From Rhabdophis nuchalis (taxonomy: Eukaryota; Chordata; Lepidosauria; Squamata; Natricidae): 64,000 bases of DNA. Each line of letters begins with the position of its first letter. The first letter of the stretch is position 1. The DNA lies in the NCBI GenBank assembly GCA_039707465.1, contig CM077643.1, positions 328,169,419 to 328,233,418 of the forward strand, given 5' to 3'. Under the pieces are notes generated by a model. The model saw nothing but the letters and a program-made list of their open reading frames with translations, searched no databases and was not told the origin of the DNA. The translations under genes were made by a program, and so were the position numbers. Positions 20,767 to 32,589 of the stretch are shown piece after piece.

Positions 20767-21865
20767 ATTCAAGACAGTGGAATACATTGTGTACATATAT
20801 GTGTACATAGACTTAATTTGAAATAGGTTCTAACGCAGTTCAAAGGTTTCTCCTTACATTTTTGACAAGTTTTTTAAATTAACACTTGTGAATAAAATTC
20901 ATTAGGAACTTACGTTTCATAATAGGGAAAGACATGATACGTGCCTCTGATAACCTTAGCTACTAATGTATTTTAATTTTGAGGCATAATGCTCAATATA
21001 TTAATATAATGGAAAACAATGTTGGCCAATTGTTACATTTTTGAAACTTTTGAATGAGTTCAGTTAAGGTGCCTTGCTCAAACTTTTGACTTTTAAATAT
21101 TTGATTTTCTAAAAATTGATGATATAGTCATCTTTTTAATCTTTTTTATATTTTAGGTCTGCACTTCAAATTTAATGGAAATAAAATAAAATAAAATGGA
21201 AACATGTTACAAAATTGCACAATAGATATTACAAACCGATATAGTAAATTATAACATGTAAAATGTAGAAAGGATAAGGATCATACTCTGTAGCTGAAAA
21301 TTAAACTCTTTACTAGTGAAAATTTAGCCTGGATTTTTGTAAGAATGATGCTCAAAAATGCCTAGTCTGATTACTTGTTCATGAATATATAATTTTAATC
21401 AAACTTGCCTAATAATTAAACTGGAAATTTTAACCTAATTGATTTTTAGAAATAAGAATGCTTCGAAGAATTTTTTTTAAACACGTATTTTTACAGTTAC
21501 ATAACTGAAAGCTACAGATTACTAGATCTTTATGCTCAATTGCTATAAATTCAGTGCAATGCTTTATTTAAAAAACCATCAATTTTTATTGGCAGTTTTT
21601 CATCTACATTAAAAACAACAGTTTCAAGAATAGAAGAACTTTTAATGTAGTTGGGAGAAAATTGGAGGTTGTTTGGCATACAGGTCACCAACTTCTAAAA
21701 TAACTTTTAGCATGCTATTTTGCAGGAAAGATCAAGTCAAGGTGCTGTCCACCTTTAAAATCCAGCGTAATACAGAGGCAAGTTATTTGCATGAATATCT
21801 GTCTTCAGTACTTTCTGCCTGTTTCACTACTGTAGATCTGGCAAGGTGGGCATTCTCTCAGTCCT
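20767..21865. other. Unassigned AT-rich sequence
   Basis: Contains a short (TAAAA)n near 21180-21196. No gene or named repeat recognised. Confidence 0.5.
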
Positions 21866-21867
21866 TT

Positions 21868-21978
21868 CCATGAAACAATATGTCTTCGGACGGTGCTGAC
21901 TCTTTGGCTTTGAAACAGAGATGAGCACCGTCCCCCTAGAGTCGGAAACAACGAACACATATGTGTTACCTTTACCTA
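21868..21978 (+). repeat. Sauria-type SINE 3' fragment
   Basis: 'tcttcggacggtgctgactc', 'aaacagagatgagcaccgt', 'ccctagagtcgg' and 'cacatatgtg' to 'acctttacc' match the last third of the SINE. Confidence 0.85.
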
Positions 21979-22104
21979 GAGTCCAGATTGTTTACAAGGG
22001 CAGCCCTATATAAAGCACATTGCAATAGTAATGTAGTAGTAAAGTAAAGAATACAATTGGAACATAAGATGAACTTTTGCAACATGTGTATTTTGATGAT
22101 GCAA

Positions 22105-25100
22105 GGTCAAATCAAAAATCAAATCATTTAATACTTATAAACCGCACCCTCTCCCCATGGGGACTCGGGGCGGTGCACAGGTAGAATAAAAACAGTAAAA
22201 AACATACAAACATCAATAAAATATACAAACAATTTAAAAGCAAATTAAACACAGCCTGTGCTAAAATCCCATTTAACTAACTAAACTAAAATTTACCCAG
22301 TAAAAACCCTAGACAGGGGGACTATCCCAAGCCGGCCAGACGGAAAAAGTAAGTTTTTAATTTAAGACGGAAGGAGCGGAGGTCCGTGGTCGTCCTGATA
22401 TCGGGGGGAAGGTCGTTCCAGAGGGCCGGGCCCGCCACAGAGAGAGCCCTTCCCCTGGGTGTCGCCCGCTGACACAGTCTAGTGGACGGCACCCGGAGAA
22501 GTCCCTGTCTGTGGGAGCGAATCGGCCGTGAGGATGTATGAGGCAGGATCCGATCCCGCAGATAGCTAGGTCCCGAGCCATGGAGCGCTTTAAAGATGAT
22601 AATTAACACCTTGAAGCGCACCCGGAAGACGACAGGTAGCCAGTGCAGCTCGCGCAAGAGCGGTGTTACATGGGTAGACCTTGCGGTCCCCATAATTGCT
22701 CGCGCGGCTGCATTCTGGACTAGCTGAAGTCTCCGGGTGCACCTCAAGGGAAGCCCCATGTAGAGAGAGTTGCAATAGTCCAGTCGGGATGTCACGAGCG
22801 CATGAGTGACTGTGCGAAGGGCGTCCCGATCCAATAGGGGGCGCAATTGGTGAACCAGGCGAACCTGGTAAAACGCCCTCCTGGCCACGGCCGTCACTTG
22901 ATCTTCCATGGACAGCCGGGCATCCAGGAGGACACCCAAATTGCGCGCCCCATCCACAGGGGCAAGATGTTCGCCCCCTATGGCCAGCGATGGAGTGAGC
23001 TGGTTGAATCGGGCGGCCGGAAACCACAGCCACTCGGTCTTGGTCGGGTTGAGCCTGAGTCCGTTACTTCCCATCCAGATCCGCACGGCTTCCAGGCACT
23101 GGCACATCACCGCTACGGCATCGTTGGGGTGGTTTGGGGTAGATATGTACAGCTGGGTGTCATCAGCGTACAGGTGGTACTCTACCCCAAAACCACGGAT
23201 GATCTCACCCAGCGGCTTCATGTATGTGTTGAACAGGAGGGGCGAGAGGACCGACCCCTGAGGCACCCCACATACAAGGGGTCTCGCGGTCGACCTCTGC
23301 CCCCCTGCCAACACAAATTGCGATCGGCCAGAGAGGTAGGAGGAGAACCACCGTAGAACGGTGCCTCCCACCCCCAACCCCCCCAGCCGATGCAATAGGA
23401 TACCATGGTCGATGGTATCGAAAGCCGCCGAGAGGTCTAATAGGACCAGGATGGAGGAACATCCCCCATCTCTGGCCCTCCAGAGATCATCAACCAACGC
23501 GACCAATGCCGTCTCGGTGCTATGCCCGGGCCGAAAGCCGGACTGGCGCGGATCTAGATAATCAACTTCCTCCAGGTGACGGGGAAACTGTTGTGCCACC
23601 ACACTCTCAACAACCTTCGCCAAAAAGGGAAGGTTGGAGACTGGACGGTAGTTGTTCAAAACAGCTGGATCCAAAGAGGGCTTCTTAAGGAGGGGCCTCA
23701 CCATCGCTTCTTTTAGGGAAGCAGGCAAGGAACCCTCACTTAAGGATGCGTTGACAACCTCTTGGAGCCAGCCTCGTGTCACCTCCCAGGATGCCAGTAC
23801 AAGCCAGGAGGGACACGGGTCCAATAAACATGTGGTGGCTCGCAGTCGCCCACGTAACCTGTCCATATCCTCGGAAGTAACGGAGTCAAACTCCTCCCAA
23901 GCAAGATCTGTCTCGTGGCATCCCACTGGGCCATGAATGGGGGCTAGCTCGTTCTGTATCTGAGCGATTTTCTCCTGCAGAAAAATCACAAATTCCTCTG
24001 CTCTACCCTGTAACGGGGCTTCCCGCACCCTCTGTTGAAGGAGGGAGCGGGTCACCCTAAACAGGGCGGCAGGGCGGTTTTCTGCGGATGCTATGAGAGT
24101 AGCACAATGATGGCGTTTGGCTGCTCTCAGCGCCACAATGTAAGTCCGTAAATGGGCTCTTACCTGTGTCCGGTCAGATTCAGAACGGGTAGATCTCCAT
24201 CTTCCCTCTAGGCATCTCTTGCGGCGTTTCATCACCCGCAGCTCCTCGGTGAACCAAGGAGCCAGGGTGTTTCGCCGCCGCAAGAGAGGCCGCAAGGGCG
24301 CGACCCGATCCAAGGCTCCCGTGGTCGCAATATTCCATGCGGCCACGAGGTCCTCCATCGGGGCGCGGGTCAGGGGTACAAGAACTGGCCCAAGCGCCGT
24401 TTGGAACCCATCCGGGTCCATCAGGCGCCTGGGGCGGAACCAGATTGGTGACTCAGGTTCCGCCTCCCCGCGGAGGGGAGCAGCGGTCGGAAAGTCGAGC
24501 CGGAGAAGTGAGTGGTCTGTCCATGACAAGGGTGTGATGACTATATCCCCTATACCCAGATCACTCTTCCATTGGCCTGAGACAAAGATGAGATCCGGTG
24601 TATGTCCACCCTCGTGAGTGGGGCCTTGAATTAGTTGGGTCAGGTCCATGGCCGTCATGGAAGCCATGAACTCCCGAGCCACCTCGGATGATTCGCCCAC
24701 CGATGGCAGATTAAAGTCCCCCATGACTAAAAGTCTGGGGGTCTCAACTGCCACCGTAGCGATCACCTCGAGGAGCTCGGGCAGGGCTGCTGCTACATAG
24801 CGGGGAGCCAGGTATACAACCAGCAAGCCCAACTGCCTCCCTAGGCCCCACTTCACACAGAGGGACTCACAACCGGTAGTCTGTGGCACAATGGTCTCTC
24901 TCGGTTCAAGACCTTCCTTTACAATGACCGCTACCCCACCGCCCCTACCTAGGGCCCGGGGCTGATGAAACGCGCGGTAACCTGGTGGGCACATTTCAAC
25001 GAGGGGGAGTCCACCCTCGTGGCCCAACCAGGTCTCCGCAATTCCCACCAGGTCCGGCTCCCCCTCTGACACAAGGTCATGAACGAGGGGGGCTTTGTTG

Positions 25101-25330
25101 GTTCCCTCACCCGCCTCTACCTGTCTATCCCCTCCCCCCTCCCTGGTACCCCCTAAAATAGACATTAATTTAAAAATTAAAAAACCCCTAAGACCACGCT
25201 TCTTCCACCTCTCCAGATTAATAAATCCTTCATCAAGGTGGGCCCTCGTTAGAGCGGAGGGCCAAACCTGCGAGAGCGGGGACTCTCGCAGTCGTAACAG
25301 GTCTAGCTTGGAATACATAATATAGATAAA
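22105..25330 (-). mobile_element. L2-clade LINE, near full-length, coding-intact
   Basis: The minus-strand element ends in the L2 3' UTR (gtgcaccgccccgagtcccc on the coding strand, tail region 22105-22170) and starts just before the ORF at about 25320. The 5' flank is an (AATA)-rich run. A short 5' untranslated leader or an ORF1 is not evident, so it may be slightly 5'-truncated. GC content is much higher than the flanks, consistent with a young insertion. Confidence 0.92.
22322..25318 (-). CDS. L2 LINE endonuclease-reverse transcriptase (ORF2), 998 aa, uninterrupted
   Basis: Drives target-primed reverse transcription: nicks chromosomal DNA and copies its own RNA in the nucleus. Starts at ATG 25318. 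Endonuclease (APE type) about residues 70-275: 'GIAETWLG' (94-99 region), 'RGGGVAVIV', 'VMGDFNLPS' (GDFN 200-203), 'DLIFVSG', 'SWTDHSLL' (267-272). The usual Asn-containing first strand is not clear (EAGEGTNKAPLVHD). Reverse transcriptase about 480-800: 'NNYRPVSNLPFLAKVVES', 'SGFRPGHSTETALVALVDDL', 'LDLSAAFDTIDH', 'GVPQGSVLSPLLF', and catalytic YADD at 717-720. C-terminal thumb/connection 'SRLDYCNSLYMGLP', 'LRELHWLPVVFRVRFKVL', ending '...YFFRLAGLG'. About 1000 aa is normal for L2. No stop or frameshift was seen. Clade assignment is from RT motif style; close copies are at 38128-39900 and 63118-64000. Confidence 0.93.
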   Translation of the reverse strand: MYSKLDLLRLRESPLSQVWPSALTRAHLDEGFINLERWKKRGLRGFLIFKLMSILGGTREGGGDRQVEAGEGTNKAPLVHDLVSEGEPDLVGIAETWLGHEGGLPLVEMCPPGYRAFHQPRALGRGGGVAVIVKEGLEPRETIVPQTTGCESLCVKWGLGRQLGLLVVYLAPRYVAAALPELLEVIATVAVETPRLLVMGDFNLPSVGESSEVAREFMASMTAMDLTQLIQGPTHEGGHTPDLIFVSGQWKSDLGIGDIVITPLSWTDHSLLRLDFPTAAPLRGEAEPESPIWFRPRRLMDPDGFQTALGPVLVPLTRAPMEDLVAAWNIATTGALDRVAPLRPLLRRRNTLAPWFTEELRVMKRRKRCLEGRWRSTRSESDRTQVRAHLRTYIVALRAAKRHHCATLIASAENRPAALFRVTRSLLQQRVREAPLQGRAEEFVIFLQEKIAQIQNELAPIHGPVGCHETDLAWEEFDSVTSEDMDRLRGRLRATTCLLDPCPSWLVLASWEVTRGWLQEVVNASLSEGSLPASLKEAMVRPLLKKPSLDPAVLNNYRPVSNLPFLAKVVESVVAQQFPRHLEEVDYLDPRQSGFRPGHSTETALVALVDDLWRARDGGCSSILVLLDLSAAFDTIDHGILLHRLGGLGVGGTVLRWFSSYLSGRSQFVLAGGQRSTARPLVCGVPQGSVLSPLLFNTYMKPLGEIIRGFGVEYHLYADDTQLYISTPNHPNDAVAVMCQCLEAVRIWMGSNGLRLNPTKTEWLWFPAARFNQLTPSLAIGGEHLAPVDGARNLGVLLDARLSMEDQVTAVARRAFYQVRLVHQLRPLLDRDALRTVTHALVTSRLDYCNSLYMGLPLRCTRRLQLVQNAAARAIMGTARSTHVTPLLRELHWLPVVFRVRFKVLIIIFKALHGSGPSYLRDRILPHTSSRPIRSHRQGLLRVPSTRLCQRATPRGRALSVAGPALWNDLPPDIRTTTDLRSFRLKLKTYFFRLAGLG

Positions 25331-26060
25331 TAATTAAATAAATAAATAAATAATTATATAGAGATACAATGTAGAGCAGTTAAATACATAAAAGCATGGG
25401 TCAAGGATTTTAAAAAGCATCGTTAGCCATCATTTAAGGTGTAATAGATGTTAAAAAGTAATAAATAGATGTTAAATATCAGTTAATAGATTAAGTGCAT
25501 CAGTGAGGGATATAGTCCAGCTGAAGCGTTCCAGATCTTTCCCTAGGAAGGATTAAAAAGGTCTTAGAGAAATGTCCATAGGTGGTCATGAAGTGCTTCA
25601 TTGATGTATTATTTGTGTGTATGTTATCTTTTGTTTAGGGCAGGACATAAAAGTTCATAAATGTTCTCTAAATAATGAAATAAATAAGGGTATATTTGTG
25701 TCTGCAACCAGAAACCACATCAAGCAATGACAATTGCTTGGATTGGAAATGTATTTAGATAAATAATACAAGTTCAGAGGAGGTTTAGTTTTTGTTAGTA
25801 TTGGTGAACACATTTATTTTTCCCCTTTATGCTATATATGCTTAGTATTTGCCACTGGGTCTTAATGTTCCTTTCTAAAAACATAAGAAACTTACAATCA
25901 TCTTGGTTTTCAAACTGAATTATATAAAGGACCTCAAAGTTACCTTTATAATTCTGACAATAAGACTAGGAAAAAAAGTGTAATTAATTGTGCTAATACA
26001 GAAATTAGTAGAATGAGTAGTAGTAAAATGAGGGGTTGTTCCTGCTGGTCTGCTGCACAG
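25331..26060. other. Unassigned AT-rich sequence
   Basis: Begins with an (AATA)n-type run (25325-25352), otherwise nothing recognised. Confidence 0.5.
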
Positions 26061-26064
26061 TCAC

Positions 26065-27265
26065 TTGATGGTCACTTGGAATAGAAAGAGTGCCAAGGCT
26101 TTGGATCAGACCATGTCTATGCAACCTCTCACTTCTCATGTCATTCTCTATGGTTCATGGGTAAACTGAGGAGAGGAAACAAGAAAGGAGACATCCAGAG
26201 AACCACAAGTGCTATTAAGGCCTACTTTTTGGTGCTAAGGGTAGCAAAGTGGCAAGACCTTTCTGCTATTATTGCATCCATAGATACCTGCCCTGCAACC
26301 TTTTCCAGATTATTTGAGTCTCATGGGTAGACAGGGATCAGACCCCTTTATAAAGCTCTGATGGAGGAATTTGCTTGGCATCTGTCAGACAAAGTCACTT
26401 GAATTTGTTCTCAGCTGGATGCTGGTTTTATTGTAAGTTTTAAGGAGGCCCCAGGGGCAGCTGCCTGCTGTGTTATCTATGATCATTTTGAATCTATTGT
26501 GCCTGAAGAAATGATAGAGTCTTTAGTACTGTGAACTTTGCTAACTGCTCTTTAGAATGCTGCCCCTTCTGGTTAGTGAAAGCTGCCCAGGCATTGTTAT
26601 GTGGGTAGTATTTAGCATTGGTGAACTATTATTTGAGCAAGAGGTTGTTCCTCTGCTTCACCTCTTTTTTGGATTAAATTGATTGAGAAGATTATCATGC
26701 AGCAGTTTCAGAGAGCTCTGGATGAAGTGGAATATCTAGAAAACTTTCAGTTAGGACCAAAAATAGGACAGAAACAGCATTGGTCAACTTAAATAATCTC
26801 TGGTGGGCTAGGATGGAGGTTGGAGGATGGAAGCAGCCTTTGAGTACTATTGGCTCCTGTAAGCTTTGGGGCTGGCTCCAGGTATTGGGGGTAGATCACA
26901 CAGTATTTTATTAGTAGTCTTCCTTTTTCTGGGATCAGTCTCAGATGATGATGATTCAGGAGGAGAGATCCCACCCTTGGTCCCTACTTTGTGTGATCCC
27001 ATATGGTCAGTATTCTCACCTCTCTTTTTAAACATCTGGATGAAGACACTGGGTGAGATGATCTATCAGCATGGGATATGGTATCCTCAATACACAGATG
27101 ATATCCAATAATATCTTTCTAGTTCTAGTGAATTAAGCAGTGCTATTGATGCCCTATCATGATGCCTGGAGACTGTAGGGGCTTGGATGGAGACCAACAT
27201 ACTTCTACTGAATCCTAGCAATATTATGTAAACTTTGGATTTTGGGGCCTCCATTTTAGGACCAT
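26065..27265 (+). pseudogene. Ancient L2 ORF2 remnant (linker and RT)
   Basis: Heavily mutated but collinear with the intact L2: 'KLIEKIIMQQFQRALDEVEY' followed by 'LENFQLGP' (cf. LAKVVESVVAQQFPRHLEEVDYLDPRQSGFRP), 'WWARM', 'SPLFLNIWMKTLGEMIYQHG' (cf. PLLFNTYMKPLGEIIRGFG), 'YPQYTDDIQ' at the catalytic box, and 'AWMETNILLLNPSN' (cf. IWMGSNGLRLNPTK). Many stops and frameshifts. The region 26065-26400 aligns with the endonuclease-RT linker. Confidence 0.8.
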
Positions 27266-28510
27266 GCCATGTTTGCTACTACAGGGGGTTGCAGGGCCCC
27301 AAACAAACCCAATATGCAATGTGGGAGGGGGTTTCCTCCTAAACTCACAACTCCTTTTCAAAGAGCAAGCAGCAGTCATGACTGTACAGCTTTGTGTTGT
27401 CTACCAGTTGTGCCTGTTCCTGCATACATTGTTTCTTTATCTCTTCTGTAATTTTAAATCTCCCAAAAGGTTCAAGTCATCAATTTTGCTTTAATTATTT
27501 ATAGTTCTTTGGGGTGAGGAGAAGAGTAGCTAAGAGTAGACAGAGACAGCTATATTTGTTAGGATTTTTCATCAAGTAGATTAGACTGGCACACAGGGAT
27601 AAAGTTATTACACGATTCTATGGAAAATGACAATTATGACTGAGCTTTCCTCCTTGTGAAATTTTAATGATTGTCATTACTGATAGTAAATTATGTCATC
27701 CTTGAACATTTCACAACTGAAAATAGAGACAATCGTGCCATACGCTTGTTCCTGTACTGAAGACAGATGCCTAATTTTAGTCTTCCTGCCCTTTCATGTC
27801 ACCTATACTCCTTCTGAAGGCTCTGCTGAATCTGCTCCATCTATTTAATTCTAGACTTAAGCACTGAGATGTAAAAGTAAGTGATGGGTAAGTCAACCAG
27901 TGTTGAGACTTAAAAGCCAGGGATTTTATAAATTTCATTCTCAAGGTCCTGTGTGCCTGGTACTTGACTTTCAAGTTCCTAATAATAGTTTAATCCTAAA
28001 CTTTAAAGATTTTACTTGCACAAAGCTTTTGCATCTACGTCTTTGAAATGAAGGTCTTATTTCAGGGGAAATATTGCTGCAAATGCCATACAATTTTGCT
28101 AAAATAGTTTTAAAATATATAGAGAAGTCATTTTATTAAAAGTTCAAAAAGCAAATACTGTATATTTATACAAAATTGTTAGCAGCTTTCATTCATCTAG
28201 AAGTGACTGTTGTTGTAAATTTGATCCAATATTATTTTATCATCTTCAGAAATGGACACAGTTGGTACCAGCATTAACTGTGGAAATGCATTTCTGGCCA
28301 CTGCAGAATCTTCTGATTTTTAAAAAGTGGAATATAATTAGAGGTTGGATTCTGTAATACCCATAGCCTTGGTTTTAAACTATTCAGAATGGAAGGGAAG
28401 CAACCTATAATTCTATTCAATGGGTGCTGTTTTATTTTTGTAGTTATGAATTATATATTTTAAATCATATAGCTAGTTGACCTGCAAGTGTTTTTCTTCC
28501 TATAGTGTAA
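27266..28510. other. Unassigned sequence
   Basis: No gene or named repeat recognised. Confidence 0.5.
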
Positions 28511-28515
28511 CATAA

Positions 28516-28779
28516 TGTGGAAATAACCTTGAGAGTCAGGGCGGAGGCACTGCCGAGAGAACAATCAGATAAAAGGAGAGGGGGAGCCTGCAGCTGCATA
28601 ACAGGCAGAGAAAGAAACTTAGAATGGATCCCCCCACCAAAAAAATTATCAGCCTGTAAGAAGAGAGGCAGGAGGTTTGTACCTTCAGACATGGAAGTTT
28701 CTGTTAATGGAGCCTTACAATAAAATGGAATTAATTCATCTGGTCTGTTTCCTGTCTGGTCTACTTGGGAAGAGCGACA
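28516..28779 (+). mobile_element. Solo LTR, 264 bp, with 5-bp TSD
   Basis: Begins TGTGGAAATAACC and ends GAGCGACA, flanked by an exact 5-bp duplication CATAA (28511-28515, 28780-28784). AATAAA at 28719-28724 is followed by 'attaattcatctggtctg', matching the LTR at 19899-20160 in the same place. No internal region. The 68-codon frame inside is not a gene. Confidence 0.78.
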
Positions 28780-28907
28780 CATAATTAACTGCAATTAGTT
28801 TATATTTTCTTGTTGGAATAGAAAATATTGTTTAAAGTAAGGAACAAGCAAAAGGGCAACCTTATTGCAGGCTATGGGTAACTAAATTAAATTACTTGTG
28901 TTGGCAG

Positions 28908-28971
28908 GTGCTGAGAAAGATCCTGATGAGTTTCACTACTTTTATACTGCTGATGGCAGCAACTGTTTTAG
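28908..28971 (+). other. Speculative exon-like segment (64 bp)
   Basis: An AG acceptor (tgtgttggcag) precedes and a GT donor (g|gtaggag) follows an open frame reading AEKDPDEFHYFYTADGSNCF. The composition (acidic, aromatic) looks more protein-like than surrounding random frames, but the pyrimidine tract is weak and I cannot match it to a gene. Most likely chance. Confidence 0.15.
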
Positions 28972-28979
28972 GTAGGAGA

Positions 28980-31900
28980 CCACCAGGAAATCATAGCACT
29001 TTAAGTTTGATGTGGGAAGTGATCAACACATTTCTCGAAGAGAATAAGAATAATCCACTGTTCCACTCTTGGAAGAAAACAACATATATGTGATCAGCAG
29101 AAATTTGGCTTAAATCGAAAGAAGTGTTACCTTTTAAATCTGTCACTCTTCTTCATTCTTTCCCTTTCATTAGTTCCATCTTTCTCCCTTTTGGTTTGGT
29201 CTTTTCCTGGTATCAAGATCCACTTTTTTAAATCTTAACTTTATTATGTTCCCACCCCTCCTCTTTTGCTCTTTCTTTAGAAAGAGGGATCTGCATGTGT
29301 TTGTCAATGTCCTGTATGCGAGAATCTATGTTGGATGCAGATGAAATCATTTTGTAAACTGGGTACCTTTTTTTCAAACTGGCTTGAGTTGGATTTGATA
29401 TTGCTAGCCTAAAAAGGACTGTCCTGTCCAAGTTCTCTTTTTATGAATTGATGTTTTGATTCTTCCTAGAAAGGGTTTTGGAATTTTTTCTTTAAGTCAG
29501 ATTCCTCCTCCTTTTGCGTAAAACCCATACTAAATGTTATAACCAAATATATTGCTAGACAAGATTCAGATATACTGCTGAACTAGGATTCAGTTACCGA
29601 GACAATGCATTACTAACCAATCGACATGCTTTGGGGGTAAAAAAAGGCAAAATATAAATTGATTAAATAATAACAATGATAAACCATGTATTTCAACATT
29701 TCATAGTTGAAAAGTGACTTGTTATTTTAACTCCCTTGTTCCATAGCAGCTTGATTTCACAACCCAGAGACAAAAGTATGCATTGCTGAAGGTTCTGCTC
29801 TCTTTGCTTACTGTGAAATTGTTATGAACCGATTCAAAATACAATTTGAACAGTTAAAAATAAACCTAATGAACATGTGAAATAATAATATGCTGCAGTA
29901 TGCTTTACTTAAAATTGTATAAGTGCTTACAAATTAAGAACTGGTATGTTCAGTGGGGCTTACTCTCTAATAAAAATGTCTTAAGTGTTTGAGGGTTTCT
30001 AACATATACTGCACTAAAATGGAAATGTCTATGCTGCTCTACTTGGAGATTCTGTTGTTTAAAATGGAAGAGGTTAATATTAATAGCAATAAAAGAATGT
30101 AAGATAACTGGATCTTAATTAGACATTCTTCACACTAAAAGCAGTAGGAATCCAGGGCCGCAATTGAGGGGGGGAGGCAAAAGGGAGAAAGTGAGTACAG
30201 AAAGAGCAAAGTAGCTTATGTTAAAAACAATGCAACACTTTTAGAACTTGATCTTCAAGCATAATTTTAAGCATTGAAGAACATCAACCATTTTTAGGCA
30301 CTTGTTTTAGAAAAGGAGTTTGGAGCAGTCATACTGCTCTATTACCAGAGTGGAAAATCTGTGTACTGTATAATATAGTCTCTGTGTTTATTTGCTCTTG
30401 CCTGAGATTCCTCAATGAATGTGATTAACTGATGAATGTGTAAAAATAGATAACCAATGAACACATGAAAGCATTGAGAGGTTTTTGTTTAGATCAACAA
30501 AACCTGGTATACATTGATGTAAAGTCAGTAATAGATATAAAATCCATCCTGTTTTTATCCATCATTTGCTTCTAAAGAAAGTAGTTGGAAAAATTTATAT
30601 CTGAACAATTCTATCAAACAAAAAATCTCTTTAGAACAATTAGAACGAAATCTGTCTCAGGTAATATTGGGATGTGCTCTAAGAATGGAGCTGACATTGA
30701 GATAGATCTAAAGAGTATCTGTCAATTGTATGATTGTAGGCAGTCACATCTATTCAGAATCAAACTTCGTTTGGGGCAAAATGTAGTTTTAATGCGATAC
30801 CTTTCTTGGAATTATTTTTGATGAAAATGTTAATAGTACATTTAATTAATACCTAAAAATATATATTCCAGTGGTTTATTTTAGATTTGTTTTTCTGTTT
30901 TATGTAAAGGTCCATTGAAGCGTGAAGTTTCAGAGATGTTATTTCCTTATGTTTAATTGCATAAGTTGGAGAACATTAGTGGAGATGCAAGAAGATGTGA
31001 ACATATATTAAGAACATATGTCTATTTCTTAGCAGTTTGAATTTTATTGAGATATATGATTTAGATCTGTTATAACATATTGAATAATGAACACCGTAAC
31101 TAAAAGGGGGAAAAATGAATAGAGTCAGAAACCAAACTGAACTTTTTGTGATAATGCTCTCCAAATATTCTGTGAAATTATTTTTGACAAGTTAATTTAT
31201 GGACTGAAAAAGCCATCATTATGCCATTAGGAAAGGGAGGAAATTGTAGGCTTAAAAGAACAAGGAAAAAGGAAGAATAACATTATTAACTTGGATAAAT
31301 TCAAGTATCTGGGAATTAAACCACTTGTCAGTTTGTGAACCATCTCTATGAATACTATCAAACTGCCATAGAGAGAGGGGGGAATTCCAAACATACCTGT
31401 GGTCAAAAAGGAATCTCAAACTGGCCTGTGAATGTGCATGTCTAAACTACCATCTCATTCACTGTGATTTATGATGAAGGCTGAGGGGAGGACAGTAATG
31501 CAGGCAAAGTTCAGAAGCAGATAAAGAAAGCAAAAAAGATGGCTGCAACGAAGAAACACCAGGATGTTAATTCTAATAAATGATTGGATTTCTTTTGAAC
31601 CTTGTCTCGAGGCTTGTAAATTTGTTAGGTTTTCTTCTGGGAACTTGACACCACTATGCCTTTGTACACTATCTACTTGCTAGTGCTTCCGGCATGTAAA
31701 ATATGAGTAATATTTAACATAATGTTTTTTAATGATTATACCAATTACTGTTATCATGCTTTTTAAATTGCATTTAGATTACATGCTATTAGTATGCTTC
31801 ATTAACATACACAGATTTAGTAAAGTAAATAAAATGAGATTTATTATAAGATGCTAGTGTGATCCTACAGCTTGGTAGTTTCTACTTAACTTCATAATAT

Positions 31901-32580
31901 CTGGAGGAAACCTGGATAGTAGAATTCCTAAATCATTAAAATAACCATATCCAAATATTTTGATGTTTCCTTAGTATGAAGTTCACTGAACTAATACTAA
32001 TTCAAAGATATAAGAAGATGAAAAACAAATATAAAGAAGCTTTGCTTTCCCCCCATGGAGTGGAAATTTCACATTGTAGCCACATAGTTTAATGTCTTCT
32101 GCTGTAGAAGATTTGCCTTGATTTTTCACCATTCTGAAGCTCAATTGTTTTTTCTTGCAGATTAAATAATTGGTCTCCCACTGTGCAAATGAATAGATTT
32201 GCAACCCAAACAAGTATTTTCAAATCAATTCAATATTTAAATCAAATCTCAAAGTCATTCCTTAGTGCTTACAGATGAAAGCAAAATTCTTCTATCAAAA
32301 TCTGAGTAGGATGTTTTTATGAAATTCATGCTGAGAAACTATGCAAAAACTCTTCTACTGGTGTTATGTTTAAATAATTCCTGCTTCACAATGGAATTAA
32401 ACTAAATTGATTAAATTGTAATTATCAACTTGAATTTGCATTATTCTCTTTGCAAACATTGAATTTTATCATATAATTCAGGTCAGCACACAGCAGAAAT
32501 GGAATCCAAATACTCCAATAAAAAAATGTAGTCATATCAATGTCTTCTGAAAGTCGGTAGCATCTCAGTGTCAAACATTG
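28980..32580. other. Long stretch without recognised genes or repeats
   Basis: AT-rich. Small frames (29228-29431, 30585-30821, 30976-31164, 31983-32213) carry no motif I recognise. A run of Gs occurs near 30168. Any conserved non-coding elements here would only show in a cross-species alignment. Confidence 0.5.
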
Positions 32581-32589
32581 CTCTAGAGT

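Noticed and set aside
22590..24617. Several 60-169-codon frames overlapping the L2 on both strands
   Set aside because: Out-of-frame or antisense shadows of the 998-codon L2 ORF.
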